A DNA stretch of 64,000 nucleotides, taken from contig NZ_ABCQ01000010.1 in assembly GCF_000170855.1 (NCBI RefSeq), forward strand, positions 50,823 through 114,822. The letters are read 5' to 3'. Under the pieces are notes generated by a model. That model searched no databases. It was not told the origin of the DNA and saw nothing but the letters and a program-made list of their open reading frames with translations. This document shows, piece by piece, positions 16,535-25,651 of this stretch. Source of the stretch: Moritella sp. PE36. Lineage in GTDB: Bacteria; Pseudomonadota; Gammaproteobacteria; Enterobacterales; Moritellaceae. Each line of letters starts with the position of its first letter. The stretch's first letter is position 1. The position numbers and the translations under genes are program-made.

Positions 16535-17704
16535 ATGAATGTTTTACATATACACTCCGATTACCCTGATGGCCGTAATGATCTAAGTACGCCTGCTGTA
16601 AAATCCTTATTAGATGCCACCTCTGGTATCGTTAACACCGTGTTTGTTATTCATCGTACCCCATGGCCTTGGTTAGTGCGTGTTATTCCGCATAACCCTA
16701 AATTGTATTCGGTTTACTATTGGGGCTTACCGTTTGGCTTAGCGCTGACTTTATCTCTGTTTCTTGCTCGACACCTTCTGTTTAATCTTATCCAAACGCA
16801 GCAGATCAACTGCCAGCTTATTCATGGGCATAAACTGGCGATTGATGGCACGTTAGGCGCTGCAATCGCCAATCAAATTGGCATACCGTATTTTCTATCG
16901 ATTAGAGGAGGAACTGATGTGCGTATTCTGCAGCACAAAGCCTTGTTACGAAATCGTTGGAAAAAGGTATTAGAAGAAGCCGAACATATATTTTGGGTGA
17001 GTTGTTGGGCGAGAAAACCGATAAACGAAATGCTGAAAACCACGATTAATACATCAACTGCTCAGTCTAGCTTATTACCAAACCCCTGCGAAATGAGGCA
17101 GATAGAAAATATTAGTCAGGTTAATGAAGTCGCTAATTTTGTTACTGTTTTTCGTTTCGAGCAGTATCAACGTAAAGGTATCATGCCATTGCTGGAGGCT
17201 ATATCCAAACTCAGTGTTTCATATCCAAATATCAGGTTGGATATATACGGCTCAGGACCTGCAGATAAGATTAAAACAGTGCAAGGTAAAATAGACGCAT
17301 TATCGTTAAATGGCAAGGTCACGATTAAAGGACGTATTGATAACAAGCTTCTGCAGCACAAGTTGAAACAATACACGGCATTTTTATTACCCAGTAACAA
17401 TGAGTCTTTTGGAATGGTTTTTGTCGAAGCGCTATTTTCTGGGTTGCCCATTTTATATCACGCCAATACTGGCATTGATGGTTACTTGGATGATATTGAT
17501 GTTGGCATTAAGGTGCACAATCAAGATGTCGATGAGTTAGCAAACAAGGTGGAAGAGTTAATCGTTCGACATGATTATTTCCAAACGCGTATTAAGTGTG
17601 CGTTAGAGACCCATGCATTAGATATTTTTGAGAAGAAAACAGTCGTTAATCATTATCAGTGTTTAGTTGATGGCCTTGATCTGGAGTACTCACATGTCGA
17701 ATAG
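16535..17704 (+). CDS. GT4-type glycosyltransferase
   Basis: 389 residues with a GT-B layout. The N-terminal acceptor half opens MNVLHIHSDYPDG and includes QLIHGHKLAIDGTLGAAIA. The C-terminal donor half shows TVFRFEQYQRKGIMPLLEAI, LDIYGSGPADK and the E-x7-E-like motif NNESFGMVFVEALFSGLPI, typical of retaining GT4 enzymes. It opens the glycan operon and its last 11 bp overlap the next gene, so coupling is likely. Donor and acceptor are unknown; in context it adds a sugar to a rhamnose-containing surface glycan on the cytoplasmic face. Confidence 0.87.
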   Translation: MNVLHIHSDYPDGRNDLSTPAVKSLLDATSGIVNTVFVIHRTPWPWLVRVIPHNPKLYSVYYWGLPFGLALTLSLFLARHLLFNLIQTQQINCQLIHGHKLAIDGTLGAAIANQIGIPYFLSIRGGTDVRILQHKALLRNRWKKVLEEAEHIFWVSCWARKPINEMLKTTINTSTAQSSLLPNPCEMRQIENISQVNEVANFVTVFRFEQYQRKGIMPLLEAISKLSVSYPNIRLDIYGSGPADKIKTVQGKIDALSLNGKVTIKGRIDNKLLQHKLKQYTAFLLPSNNESFGMVFVEALFSGLPILYHANTGIDGYLDDIDVGIKVHNQDVDELANKVEELIVRHDYFQTRIKCALETHALDIFEKKTVVNHYQCLVDGLDLEYSHVE

Positions 17705-18707
17705 AAAAGTACTTGTCATTGCATCTGCGGGTGGCCACCTGACTCAAGCTCTTTGTGCCTGTCAGCATGTTGACGATATTGTGCTAGTAACGACGCATTT
17801 ATTAGTGAATGACATTAAAATTCAGAAAATATATAAAATATGGAGCACGCAAAAAAACGTATTCATTCACTTCGTTAATATTTTTTATGCGCTGTATGTT
17901 CTGGTAAAAGAAAGGCCTCGGGCAGTATTTAGCACGGGTGGCCCCATCGTTTTACCCTTCGCGTTAGTGTGTAAGTTCTTACCAATAAGGTTTGTATATT
18001 TGGACACATTATCGCGGGTGGTTGAACTGTCTAATACTGGGAAAATGATCCATAAATATAAATTGTATGATGAATTTATGTCGCAATGGGAAGCTGTTGC
18101 TAATCAATATAGCGTCGGCTATGCCGGGAAAACCTTTGATTTAGAAGGACACGTGAATAAGGTCGTTACACCGCTACCATCGCCAGAACAGCCCTTGGTC
18201 TTAGTGATTACGGGTACTAATTCTTATCCTTTTCCACGGCTGATAGCGGCAATGGCAAAACTCGATATTTACCACGATCCAAACGTACGTTGGTTTATTC
18301 AAACCGGTGGTTTTGAGGTTGATGTAAAACCGGCCAATGGCGAAATTGTGGATATGGTTACGAAAGACAAAATGGATGCGTTGGTGCAAGAGAGCAGCCT
18401 TGTCATAAGTCATTGCGGTGTCGGCAGTATTAATCACATGCTTATTTATCAAAAGAAAGTGATATTTGTGCCACGGTTGCAGCGATTTGGTGAGTTTTCT
18501 GATGATCATCAACTGCAAATAGCCAAAGAGTTAAATAATCCCAACATGGCGGTTGTGTACCCAGATGAATTGTTGCCGGTTTATCCCGTGGCAGAGCTAA
18601 TAGCTATACCTCGATACGATCAATCAATTGATATTACCAATCATGCTTTTGCAGCGGTTATCGATAAAAAATTATTTGTTGAGCAAAGAGAAGATTCCTA
18701 TGGCTAA
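17694..18707 (+). CDS. Fused PssD/PssE (Alg14/Alg13)-type glycosyltransferase
   Basis: 337 residues. The N-terminal half is Alg14/PssD-like (VLVIASAGGHLTQAL, then VFSTGGPIVLPFALVCKFLP, then VYLDTLSRV), the half that anchors and binds the lipid acceptor. The C-terminal half is Alg13/PssE-like (LVLVITGTNSYPFPRLI, then VISHCGVGSINHMLIYQKK, then VPRLQRFGEFSDDHQ), the nucleotide-sugar side. In many bacteria these are two adjacent genes, so this is a natural fusion. The start at 17694 (MSNRKVLV) has GGAG about 8 nt upstream and overlaps the GT4 gene; an upstream ATG at 17667 lies deeper in that gene. Family members often add the second sugar to an undecaprenyl-PP-linked glycan. Confidence 0.85.
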   Translation: MSNRKVLVIASAGGHLTQALCACQHVDDIVLVTTHLLVNDIKIQKIYKIWSTQKNVFIHFVNIFYALYVLVKERPRAVFSTGGPIVLPFALVCKFLPIRFVYLDTLSRVVELSNTGKMIHKYKLYDEFMSQWEAVANQYSVGYAGKTFDLEGHVNKVVTPLPSPEQPLVLVITGTNSYPFPRLIAAMAKLDIYHDPNVRWFIQTGGFEVDVKPANGEIVDMVTKDKMDALVQESSLVISHCGVGSINHMLIYQKKVIFVPRLQRFGEFSDDHQLQIAKELNNPNMAVVYPDELLPVYPVAELIAIPRYDQSIDITNHAFAAVIDKKLFVEQREDSYG

Positions 18708-19569
18708 GAAAATATTAATTTCTGTTGTTATTGTTGATTTTTTTAAAGCGGAGCGCGTTGTCCATAATGTCGAAAGAATACTGAATCAACAAGGCGATTT
18801 TGATACCGAAGTGATCATTATTGATAACTCTATGGACAGTGGTAATAAGAAGATACTGTCGAAATATCAAGATACCGACAATGTGACGTTAATTTTTAAT
18901 CAGCAAAATAATGGTTATCCCCGAGGCAGTAATCAGGGGGCTTATTTATGCAATGGTGATTACTTGTTGTTTGTTAATCCGGATATCGAGTTGAAGTCTG
19001 CAAGTATATTGGCTGATATTGTTGCTATTTATAACCGGGATCCTGAAGTCGGGATCGTGGGTACCCGACAGTTAAATGATGATGGTTCGACACCTGATAC
19101 CGTGCGCCGCTTTCCTAACTTGCTAGCGCAAGTAGTGCGCAGAACGTCACTTAGAAACTGGCCTTTGTTAAAAGGCATTGCTGAGCACTACGAATATGTA
19201 GAGTTCGATTATTTCAAGTCGGCTAATGTGGATTGGTTACAATCGTCATTTATGGCTATAAGCCGTGAGGTTTGGGGTAAAATTGGCGGTTTTGATAATC
19301 GCTATTTTATCTTTATGGCTGATCCCGATATTTGCTATAAATGTTGGGAGCTGGGCTACAAAGTCTATTATGAGAGCGAGATTGTCGTTGGCGCTGATGG
19401 ATTACGTTGTAGCGATGGTGGCTTTAAAGACGTATTCACTAACCGTATTTTACGCTTTCATATTCGCGATGCCTTCATCTACCATTTTCAGTATTTATTA
19501 AAACCGAGCATACCCACAGCACGAAAGTTACAAGGCCGAAGGTCTGAAAACGTTAATTATGAGCAATAG
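18700..19569 (+). CDS. GT2 glycosyltransferase, rhamnosyltransferase-like
   Basis: 289 residues with a GT-A fold. It opens ILISVVIVDFFKAERVV, has VIIDNSMDSGNKKI, the WbbL/RfbF-type run NNGYPRGSNQGAYLCNGDY and the DxD-type LLFVNPDIEL, then IGGFDNRYFIFMADPDICYK. The pattern resembles rhamnosyltransferases of O-antigen loci, which fits the rml genes that follow. The start at 18700 (MAKKIL) overlaps the previous gene by 8 bp; a longer frame back to 18628 has no support. After the stop there is a short tandem repeat and then rmlB. Confidence 0.85.
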   Translation: MAKKILISVVIVDFFKAERVVHNVERILNQQGDFDTEVIIIDNSMDSGNKKILSKYQDTDNVTLIFNQQNNGYPRGSNQGAYLCNGDYLLFVNPDIELKSASILADIVAIYNRDPEVGIVGTRQLNDDGSTPDTVRRFPNLLAQVVRRTSLRNWPLLKGIAEHYEYVEFDYFKSANVDWLQSSFMAISREVWGKIGGFDNRYFIFMADPDICYKCWELGYKVYYESEIVVGADGLRCSDGGFKDVFTNRILRFHIRDAFIYHFQYLLKPSIPTARKLQGRRSENVNYEQ

Positions 19570-19655
19570 TAAGTTAGTTATGAGTAATAGTAATTTGGTT
19601 ATTAATAATAACGTCCGTTATTAATAATCGTAACGTTAATTATGAGTACCGTAAT
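19548..19655 (+). repeat. Degenerate 21-bp tandem repeat between glycosyltransferase and rmlB
   Basis: GTTAATTATGAGCAATAGTA and GTTAGTTATGAGTAATAGTA stand head to tail across the stop codon, and a third partial copy, GTTAATTATGAGTACCGTAA, precedes the rmlB start. Between the second and third copies TTATTAATAA occurs twice. The repeat looks like local duplication of the upstream gene end. Confidence 0.6.
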
Positions 19656-20747
19656 ATGAAGATATTAGTGACAGGGGGTGCTGGTTTCATAGGCAGTGCT
19701 GTTATTCGACACATATTGAGTGAGACGGACTATCAGGTGGTGAACCTAGATAGCTTAACTTACGCTGGCAATCTTGATTCAATTCCTGCGACCTTGCTTT
19801 CATCGCAGTATGTCTTTGAGTGTGTTGATATCTGTAACAAAGAACAAGTTGATCGTGTCTTTTTGCAGCATCAACCTGATATTGTCATGCATCTTGCTGC
19901 TGAATCGCATGTTGACCGCTCCATCGAAAGTCCGAACTGTTTTGTGGAAACCAATATTATTGGCACGTATAACTTACTTGAATCGGCACGTGTTTATTGG
20001 TTGTCATTAGCAGATGAAAAAAAGGCGGATTTTCGTTTTCATCATATTTCGACCGATGAGGTATTTGGTGATTTAGCTTGTCAAGGAAGTAAAGAGAGCC
20101 AAGACGGACTGTTTGTTGAGACCACTGCTTACGATCCCAGTTCGCCTTATTCTGCCACCAAAGCGAGTGCTGATCACTTAGTACGGGCATGGTTTCGAAC
20201 TTATGGTCTTCCGACATTAATCACTAACTGCTCGAATAACTATGGCCCTTATCATTTTCCTGAAAAACTCATTCCGCACATGATATTAAACGCGTTAAAT
20301 GGGCAAGCGTTGCCCGTTTACGGTGATGGTTTGCAAGTCAGGGATTGGTTGTATGTTGATGATCATGCTCGCGCATTAGTGCTGGTGGCGACAAAAGGTC
20401 AAATTGGTGAGCGCTATAACATTGGTGGTCATAACGAGAAACGTAATATAGATGTGGTTAATAGCTTGTGCAGTGTATTAGAAGATCTTGTACCCGACAA
20501 ACCCGATGGCGTTGAACATTATCGTGATCTTATCCAATTTGTTAATGATAGGCCTGGGCATGATCTGAGATATGCGATTGATGCAAGTAAAATTCAACGT
20601 GAGTTAGGCTGGCAACCAGAGGAAACATTTGCAACGGGTATTAGAAAAACAGTGCAGTGGTATTTAGATAATACAGCGTGGTGGCAGCGTGTTTTAAATG
20701 GTGATTATCAGTTAACACGTCGAGGAGAAAGAGCTAATGGGCAATAA
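19656..20747 (+). CDS. rfbB: dTDP-glucose 4,6-dehydratase
   Basis: 363 residues, an extended SDR. It has the NAD motif [29 protein letters not shown], the catalytic [11 protein letters not shown] (Thr-Asp-Glu) and [15 protein letters not shown] (Tyr-xxx-Lys), all diagnostic of RmlB. It converts dTDP-glucose to dTDP-4-keto-6-deoxyglucose, the second step toward dTDP-L-rhamnose. It overlaps rfbA by 11 bp. Gene order here is rmlB-A-C-D. Confidence 0.96.
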   Translation: MKILVTGGAGFIGSAVIRHILSETDYQVVNLDSLTYAGNLDSIPATLLSSQYVFECVDICNKEQVDRVFLQHQPDIVMHLAAESHVDRSIESPNCFVETNIIGTYNLLESARVYWLSLADEKKADFRFHHISTDEVFGDLACQGSKESQDGLFVETTAYDPSSPYSATKASADHLVRAWFRTYGLPTLITNCSNNYGPYHFPEKLIPHMILNALNGQALPVYGDGLQVRDWLYVDDHARALVLVATKGQIGERYNIGGHNEKRNIDVVNSLCSVLEDLVPDKPDGVEHYRDLIQFVNDRPGHDLRYAIDASKIQRELGWQPEETFATGIRKTVQWYLDNTAWWQRVLNGDYQLTRRGERANGQ

Positions 20748-21624
20748 AAAATACAAAGGTATTGTGTTAGCGGGTGGTTCTGGCACGCGTTTACATCCCA
20801 TTACCAAAGCTGTCTCCAAGCAGCTGTTACCTATTTACGATAAACCGATGATCTATTATCCACTGTCGGTACTGATGTTGGCGGATATTCAAGATATTTT
20901 AATCATTTCGACCCCGGATGATCTTCCTCATTTTAAGGCTTTGTTTGGCGATGGCTCCACCTTTGGGCTTAATATTGAATACGCCGAACAGCCGAGCCCT
21001 GACGGTATCGCACAAGCTTTTATCATTGCTGAAGACTTTATTGGCGAGGACAATGTCTGTCTTATTTTAGGTGATAACGTTTTCTATGGGCAACACTTCA
21101 GCGGTAAATTATTGAACGCAACAAGTAAGGATACTGGCGCAACGGTATTTGGTTATCGGGTGACAGACCCTGGCCGTTTTGGTGTTGTGGAGTTTGATAA
21201 AGAAGGTAATGTGCTAAGTATTGAAGAAAAACCCGAGAAACCTAAGTCAAATAATGCCGTTACAGGTTTATATTTTTATGATAACAGGGTCATTAACATG
21301 GCAAAGTCTTTAACGCCTTCGGCCCGCAATGAAGTCGAGATCACGGATATCACCAACATGTATTTAGCGTTAGGCGAATTATACGTTGAGCGTTTTGGTC
21401 GTGGTTTTGCTTGGTTTGATACCGGCACCCATTATTCCTTATTGAAAGCCGCAATGTTTGTACAGACGATTGAGCATAATCAAGGCTTAAAAGTGGCTTG
21501 TTTAGAAGAGATCGCATTTTCAAAAGGTTGGATCACGCGCGGGCAATTAGAAGAGCAAGCATGTCTGTTACAGAAAACAGAGTATGGGCAATACCTCTAC
21601 GGCTTGCTGCGTGAGGAGTTGTAG
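20737..21624 (+). CDS. rfbA: Glucose-1-phosphate thymidylyltransferase
   Basis: 295 residues with the nucleotidyltransferase signature [42 protein letters not shown] and [10 protein letters not shown]. RmlA makes dTDP-glucose from glucose-1-phosphate and dTTP and is the feedback-controlled entry step to dTDP-L-rhamnose. The start ([10 protein letters not shown]) has GAGGAG within the end of rfbB, giving coupled translation; its stop TAG is immediately followed by the rfbC ATG. Confidence 0.96.
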   Translation: MGNKKYKGIVLAGGSGTRLHPITKAVSKQLLPIYDKPMIYYPLSVLMLADIQDILIISTPDDLPHFKALFGDGSTFGLNIEYAEQPSPDGIAQAFIIAEDFIGEDNVCLILGDNVFYGQHFSGKLLNATSKDTGATVFGYRVTDPGRFGVVEFDKEGNVLSIEEKPEKPKSNNAVTGLYFYDNRVINMAKSLTPSARNEVEITDITNMYLALGELYVERFGRGFAWFDTGTHYSLLKAAMFVQTIEHNQGLKVACLEEIAFSKGWITRGQLEEQACLLQKTEYGQYLYGLLREEL

Positions 21625-22158
21625 ATGAAAGTGTCCAAAACCTCGATTGATGGAGCCTTGGTTATCGAGCCTGATGTATTTGGAGATGAACGGGGTTTCT
21701 TTATGGAAACATTCCAAGCGGCGCGTTATCGCGATGTGCTTGGTGGTGAGTTTGATTTCGTACAAGATAACTATTCACGCTCTTCAAAAAATGTTTTACG
21801 TGGGTTACATTTTCAAAAAACTAAACAGCAAGGCAAGTTAGTACGTGTGGTATTGGGGGACGTGTACGATGTTGCCGTCGATATACGGTTAGCTTCACCT
21901 ACCTATGGGCAGTGCCATGGGCTGCGATTAAACGCTGAGAATAAACTGCAATTTTGGTTACCACCGGGATTAGCCCATGGTTTTGTGGTGTTATCTGATC
22001 TTGCTGATTTTGAATATAAATGTACCAACTATTATGACAATAGAGATGAAGGCTGCCTTATTTGGAATGATCCTGTATTAAACATCGATTGGCCTTGTGA
22101 TAACCCGTTATTGTCAGATAAAGATAAAATGGGCCTTAAGTTTAACGACTTGTTTTAA
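21625..22158 (+). CDS. rfbC: dTDP-4-dehydrorhamnose 3,5-epimerase
   Basis: 177 residues, a small cupin. It has the conserved FGDERGFFMETFQ, QDNYSRSSKNVLRGLHFQ (catalytic His in LRGLHFQ), KLVRVVLGDVYDVAVDIR, PPGLAHGFVVLSD and YKCTNYYDNRDEG (Tyr acid). RmlC epimerises C3 and C5 of the 4-keto sugar. It begins directly after the rfbA stop codon, with the SD GAGGAG lying inside rfbA. Confidence 0.96.
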   Translation: MKVSKTSIDGALVIEPDVFGDERGFFMETFQAARYRDVLGGEFDFVQDNYSRSSKNVLRGLHFQKTKQQGKLVRVVLGDVYDVAVDIRLASPTYGQCHGLRLNAENKLQFWLPPGLAHGFVVLSDLADFEYKCTNYYDNRDEGCLIWNDPVLNIDWPCDNPLLSDKDKMGLKFNDLF

Positions 22159-22173
22159 GCAAGGGCGGCTTTT

Positions 22174-23055
22174 ATGTTGCGATTATTAGTGACTGGGCAA
22201 AAAGGCCAAATAGGCCAGTCGATTAAAGATCGTATAGATCATCAAGAATGGGATGTATTACTCACCGATATAGAGACATTGGACATCACCAATGCAGCGC
22301 AAGTCGCTAGGGTATTTAAGGCATTTAAGCCCAATGTGGTGATTAATGCGGCTGCGTATACAGAGGTGGATAAAGCAGAAAACGAGGCGGGAGCTGCGGA
22401 GTCGGTTAATGCCTATGGACCTTACTTATTGGCTCTGCAATGTCATAACGTGGGGGCGTTATTAATCCACTTTTCGACCGAGTATATTTTTAACGGCCAC
22501 AGTGATTGCCGTTATGTCGAGACCGATACGCCAGCGCCGTTAAATGTATATGGGCGAACTAAATTACAAGGTGAGCAATATATAAAGACCTATTTGAGTC
22601 ATTACATCATTATTCGCACCTCATGGGTGTTTAGTGAATACGCGCGAAACTTTGTCACTACCATGCTTTCATTGCGCCGCGAAGCAGAGCCGATCCGCAT
22701 TGTTAATGATCAATTTGGTTGCCCGACTTATGCAGGGGATGTCGCCAATTTAGCGCTTGATATCGCTAAGGAACGTATGGCTGAAACGAATCGATATCAA
22801 CTTGGTGAGTATAATTTTTGTGGTGATAGCGAGGTAAGCTGGTTCGATTTTGCTTGCGCTATTTTTGACGAATTAGATAAATACCAACCCGGTGAGCAGG
22901 GCCGCCATTTAGTCGGCGTGACAAGTGAAGAATATGCTTCAATTGCCGTACGGCCTAGAAATGGCATTTTAAACTGTCATAAAATCTCACCGATATTTAG
23001 ACCTTCGGATTGGCGGCGTAAGTTACGTCATGTTATTGAAACAACGATGGCATAA
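22174..23055 (+). CDS. rfbD: dTDP-4-dehydrorhamnose reductase
   Basis: 293 residues, an extended SDR: LLVTGQKGQIGQSI, then DITNAAQVARVFKAFKPNVV, then NAAAYTEVDKAENE, then HFSTEYIFNG and YGRTKLQGEQYI (Tyr-xxx-Lys). RmlD performs the last step, NADPH reduction to dTDP-L-rhamnose. It completes the rml set, starts 15 bp after rfbC and is followed 23 bp on by the SAF-domain oxidoreductase. Confidence 0.95.
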   Translation: MLRLLVTGQKGQIGQSIKDRIDHQEWDVLLTDIETLDITNAAQVARVFKAFKPNVVINAAAYTEVDKAENEAGAAESVNAYGPYLLALQCHNVGALLIHFSTEYIFNGHSDCRYVETDTPAPLNVYGRTKLQGEQYIKTYLSHYIIIRTSWVFSEYARNFVTTMLSLRREAEPIRIVNDQFGCPTYAGDVANLALDIAKERMAETNRYQLGEYNFCGDSEVSWFDFACAIFDELDKYQPGEQGRHLVGVTSEEYASIAVRPRNGILNCHKISPIFRPSDWRRKLRHVIETTMA

Positions 23056-23078
23056 ATGTTTACCGCTGGGGAAAATAA

Positions 23079-24350
23079 ATGATTAATCGAAATCTGTTAG
23101 AAGCGTATAAAATAGAACATGGGAATATCAAGGTTGCTATAGCGGGTGCTGGCTATATTAGTAAGGGGTTGATACAGCAGATAACGTTGCTGGATTTCAT
23201 TGATGTCGTTTCTATTTATTCCAAAACACGCGCGCCAATTATTGCCTTGCTGAAAGATGCTAATTTACCGTTATCGATTATTGCCGACAACGTTGAAGAC
23301 TTTTGTGCAAGTGATGCTGACATTGTGGTTGAGTTGACGGGTGATACTGAATTTGGTTGCGAACTCGGACTTGCTACGTTAGCGGCCAATAAACATTTTG
23401 TGGTTAGCGCCGAAACGGATGCGCTTGTTGGCCCTGTGCTTGCTGAGCGTTTCCGTGAAAAAGGACTGATCTACAGTAATATGTGGGGCGATGAACCCGG
23501 CTTGATTAAGCACCTTTATAATTATGCCGATGTATTGGGCTTCGGGATCGTGGCCGTTGGTAAATTTAAAGGTTTTCACGATTCTTTTGCTAACCCCGAT
23601 TCGGTATTACCTTGGGCTGAAAAATCAGGGCAGAAACCAACGATGATCGCATCCTTTGCGGATGGCTCTAAAATGTCGATGGAAATGACGATTGTCTCGA
23701 ATGCCACAGGATTGGTCGCAGATGTACCGGGTATGCATTTAGCCAAAGGTACACTTGAAGATATTGTTGATTTATTGAAATTAAAAGATGACGGCGGTAT
23801 TTTGAATCAAACAGGGGTAATTGAAGTTGTTTGTGGGGTCGAACCCAGTGGTGGGGTATTTGCCGTTATTTCCACGGATAAACCCGAAATATTAGATTCG
23901 CTTTCTTATTATAAAATGGGTGATGGTCCTAATTATCTGTTGTATTTACCTTACCATATGCCGGGTATTGAAGCTTTGTACGGTTTATACGTGAATGTGG
24001 TTGAACATCAATCTGTTGTACGTCCACTGGGCGCACCGGTATCGGATGTGATCACCCGTGCCAAGCGCGACCTGAAAAAAGGCGACCAGCTCGATTGCAT
24101 AGGTGGTTATGATTATTACGGCGAAATGACCAGTGCTGAATTATCTGTAGAACATAGCGCATTACCTTTAGGGCTGGCGACAGGTGCTAGGTTATTAGTA
24201 GATATTAACCAAGGTGAGCCGATTTTATTTCAAGATGTAGAAATTCACGGCCACATTGACGGCCGTAAATTACGTCAACGATTTAGTGAAATGGTGCTGG
24301 AAAACCAACCGTTAGAATCGAACAATATCAAACGTGTTAATTTAGGTTAG
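23079..24350 (+). CDS. NAD(P)-binding oxidoreductase with C-terminal SAF domain, homoserine dehydrogenase-like
   Basis: 423 residues. The N-terminal Rossmann domain begins near VAIAGAGYISKGLIQQI and includes DADIVVELTGDTEFG and ANKHFVVSAETDALVGPVLA, as in the homoserine-dehydrogenase superfamily. The C-terminal part (about residues 325-410: TRAKRDLKKGDQLDCIGGYD, LPLGLATGARLLVDINQGEP) is a SAF-type domain like those in sialic-acid synthases and antifreeze proteins. This architecture corresponds to the loosely named 'predicted homoserine dehydrogenase' group (COG4091 type). Its position at the end of the rml operon, before a strong terminator, suggests a role in making a glycan building block, but its substrate is unknown. 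Confidence 0.8.
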   Translation: MINRNLLEAYKIEHGNIKVAIAGAGYISKGLIQQITLLDFIDVVSIYSKTRAPIIALLKDANLPLSIIADNVEDFCASDADIVVELTGDTEFGCELGLATLAANKHFVVSAETDALVGPVLAERFREKGLIYSNMWGDEPGLIKHLYNYADVLGFGIVAVGKFKGFHDSFANPDSVLPWAEKSGQKPTMIASFADGSKMSMEMTIVSNATGLVADVPGMHLAKGTLEDIVDLLKLKDDGGILNQTGVIEVVCGVEPSGGVFAVISTDKPEILDSLSYYKMGDGPNYLLYLPYHMPGIEALYGLYVNVVEHQSVVRPLGAPVSDVITRAKRDLKKGDQLDCIGGYDYYGEMTSAELSVEHSALPLGLATGARLLVDINQGEPILFQDVEIHGHIDGRKLRQRFSEMVLENQPLESNNIKRVNLG

Positions 24351-24386
24351 TCGTGTAAGGTTAATCCTATTTAGCTAAATCTAAAG

Positions 24387-24416
24387 CGAGTCATTGTTAT
24401 CTGTGACTCGTTTTTT
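24387..24416 (+). terminator. Rho-independent terminator of glycan operon
   Basis: CGAGTCA at 24387-24393 and TGACTCG at 24404-24410 form a perfect 7-bp stem followed by six T. It lies 36 bp after the SAF-gene stop and closes the eight-gene run that starts at 16535. Confidence 0.85.
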
Positions 24417-24480
24417 CTTTGTTTTATAAGCAGAGGATTTAGTGGGAGGATGTTATAGGCTGTCATAATAAAATGGTTGC

Positions 24481-24550
24481 CAGTTGCCAGTTGCCAGTTG
24501 TCAGTTGTCAGTTGTCAGTTGTCAGTTGTCAGTTGTCAGTTGTCAGTTGT
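24481..24550. repeat. Ten-copy heptanucleotide tandem repeat
   Basis: Ten perfect-length 7-bp units stand head to tail: two CAGTTGC then eight CAGTTGT. A partial TTGC precedes and an ACAGTTT follows. The array lies between the convergent glycan operon and the opposing GT2 gene and overlaps the GT2 stop codon (TGA at 24543-24545 on the minus strand). A 7-bp unit changes frame with each copy gained or lost, but since the first unit already supplies the stop, copy number would not alter the protein as it stands. Confidence 0.95.
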
Positions 24551-25439
24551 ACAGTTTGACGGTTTTAGTGGTGAATAATGCTTTTATTTTTCCGTACTTA
24601 TCAACTAATTGTAATAAGGGTTTTGCGTATTTTGATTGGCCAAAAGGTAATTTAACCAATACGATAAATAGCAATATAATCAGTTTTATTAACACGTCAG
24701 TAAAGTAAGTTAGTTTGTTGGCTAGCGGCGCTTGTTGTATGCGATAACGGGTATAGGTTTCGCCTATGCGTATCGCCCGTCTTAATAGGTAGTTTATATT
24801 CAATCGGTTACTTGCCACTTCTTCACTGACAAAGGCTTCATTTGAGCACACCAGTTTACCGCCATGCTGGTATAACCGATAAAAGAAATCTGCATCCTCC
24901 CCCCCGGTTAAGCCATAGTCGGAATCAAATCTGAGTTGGTATTTTTTAATGGCAGCTTGGCTGACCAATGTTGAATTAGTCGCACCACTGGTGACTTCTT
25001 GGCCGTTACTTACCGCTGGTCGTTCAAATACACCTGAATCAAGGATCCACTGCGGGGTATGGTTAGGGTAGGTTGATTTGACTCGGCCGAATACAGCATC
25101 TGCTTGAAAAGTTTGCGCGGTTGATAACAGTTGCGCTAACCAATCGGGATCGGCCACTTCATCATCATCGATAAATGCCACCCATTCACCCTTGGTATTA
25201 TTGATGGAGCAGTTACGTGCTAAGGCAATGTTTTTTGCCGTTTCTTGGCGGTAATATACCGGTATATCCATGACATTCGCTTGGCCTTTGACCAGCATTT
25301 CCGCATAAGCGTGCTCATCATTATCAACGACGATCACTTCAAGAGTAACGTGTTCTGGTAGTCGTAAGGCGGCAATACTCCTGAGGGTATCGACAACATG
25401 ATCTCGTTGATATGTACACATACAAATAGATATCAGCAT
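24543..25439 (-). CDS. GT2 glycosyltransferase with C-terminal membrane segment
   Basis: About 298 residues with a GT-A fold: ISICMCTYQRDHVVDTLRSI, VIVVDNDEHA, ALARNCSINNTKGEWVAFID with the DDDE metal site, and GGEDADFFYRLYQHGG. Near the C-terminus a hydrophobic stretch (LIKLIILLFIVLVKLPFG) probably ties it to the membrane. I chose the ATG at 25439 (MLISICMCTYQ) over the GTG at 25451. It points toward the rml operon from the other side and its last codons run into the heptanucleotide repeat. It may act on the same glycan, but its orientation means separate control. Confidence 0.85.
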   Translation of the reverse strand: MLISICMCTYQRDHVVDTLRSIAALRLPEHVTLEVIVVDNDEHAYAEMLVKGQANVMDIPVYYRQETAKNIALARNCSINNTKGEWVAFIDDDEVADPDWLAQLLSTAQTFQADAVFGRVKSTYPNHTPQWILDSGVFERPAVSNGQEVTSGATNSTLVSQAAIKKYQLRFDSDYGLTGGEDADFFYRLYQHGGKLVCSNEAFVSEEVASNRLNINYLLRRAIRIGETYTRYRIQQAPLANKLTYFTDVLIKLIILLFIVLVKLPFGQSKYAKPLLQLVDKYGKIKALFTTKTVKLYN

Positions 25440-25651
25440 GGCTATTTTCACCTATCGATTTAAGGCCTTGTAATAATTGTAGTGATGGAATACGGGGTTT
25501 GCTGTGGGTTGCTTTATTATGTCTGTCTTTGTTTGTGTATTCGCATCGAATTCACTTGTCATATTAATCACTTATAGGTATTGTTCGTTTTCAGCTATTT
25601 AGCCTATTGACTAAAAATAAGTCTTCAAACTACTTCAGAATATAGACACCA

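Noticed and set aside
24481..24550. CRISPR-like array
   Set aside because: Units are only 7 bp and contiguous, with no spacers and no cas genes; it is a simple tandem repeat.
24484..24708. Plus-strand 74-residue frame in the heptamer array
   Set aside because: It is antisense to the GT2 gene and its N-terminus is only repeat-encoded (CQLSVVS units).
16535..25439. Recently acquired genomic island borders
   Set aside because: No tRNA, integrase, transposase or flanking direct repeats were found at either side, and codon use looks similar to neighbours by eye.
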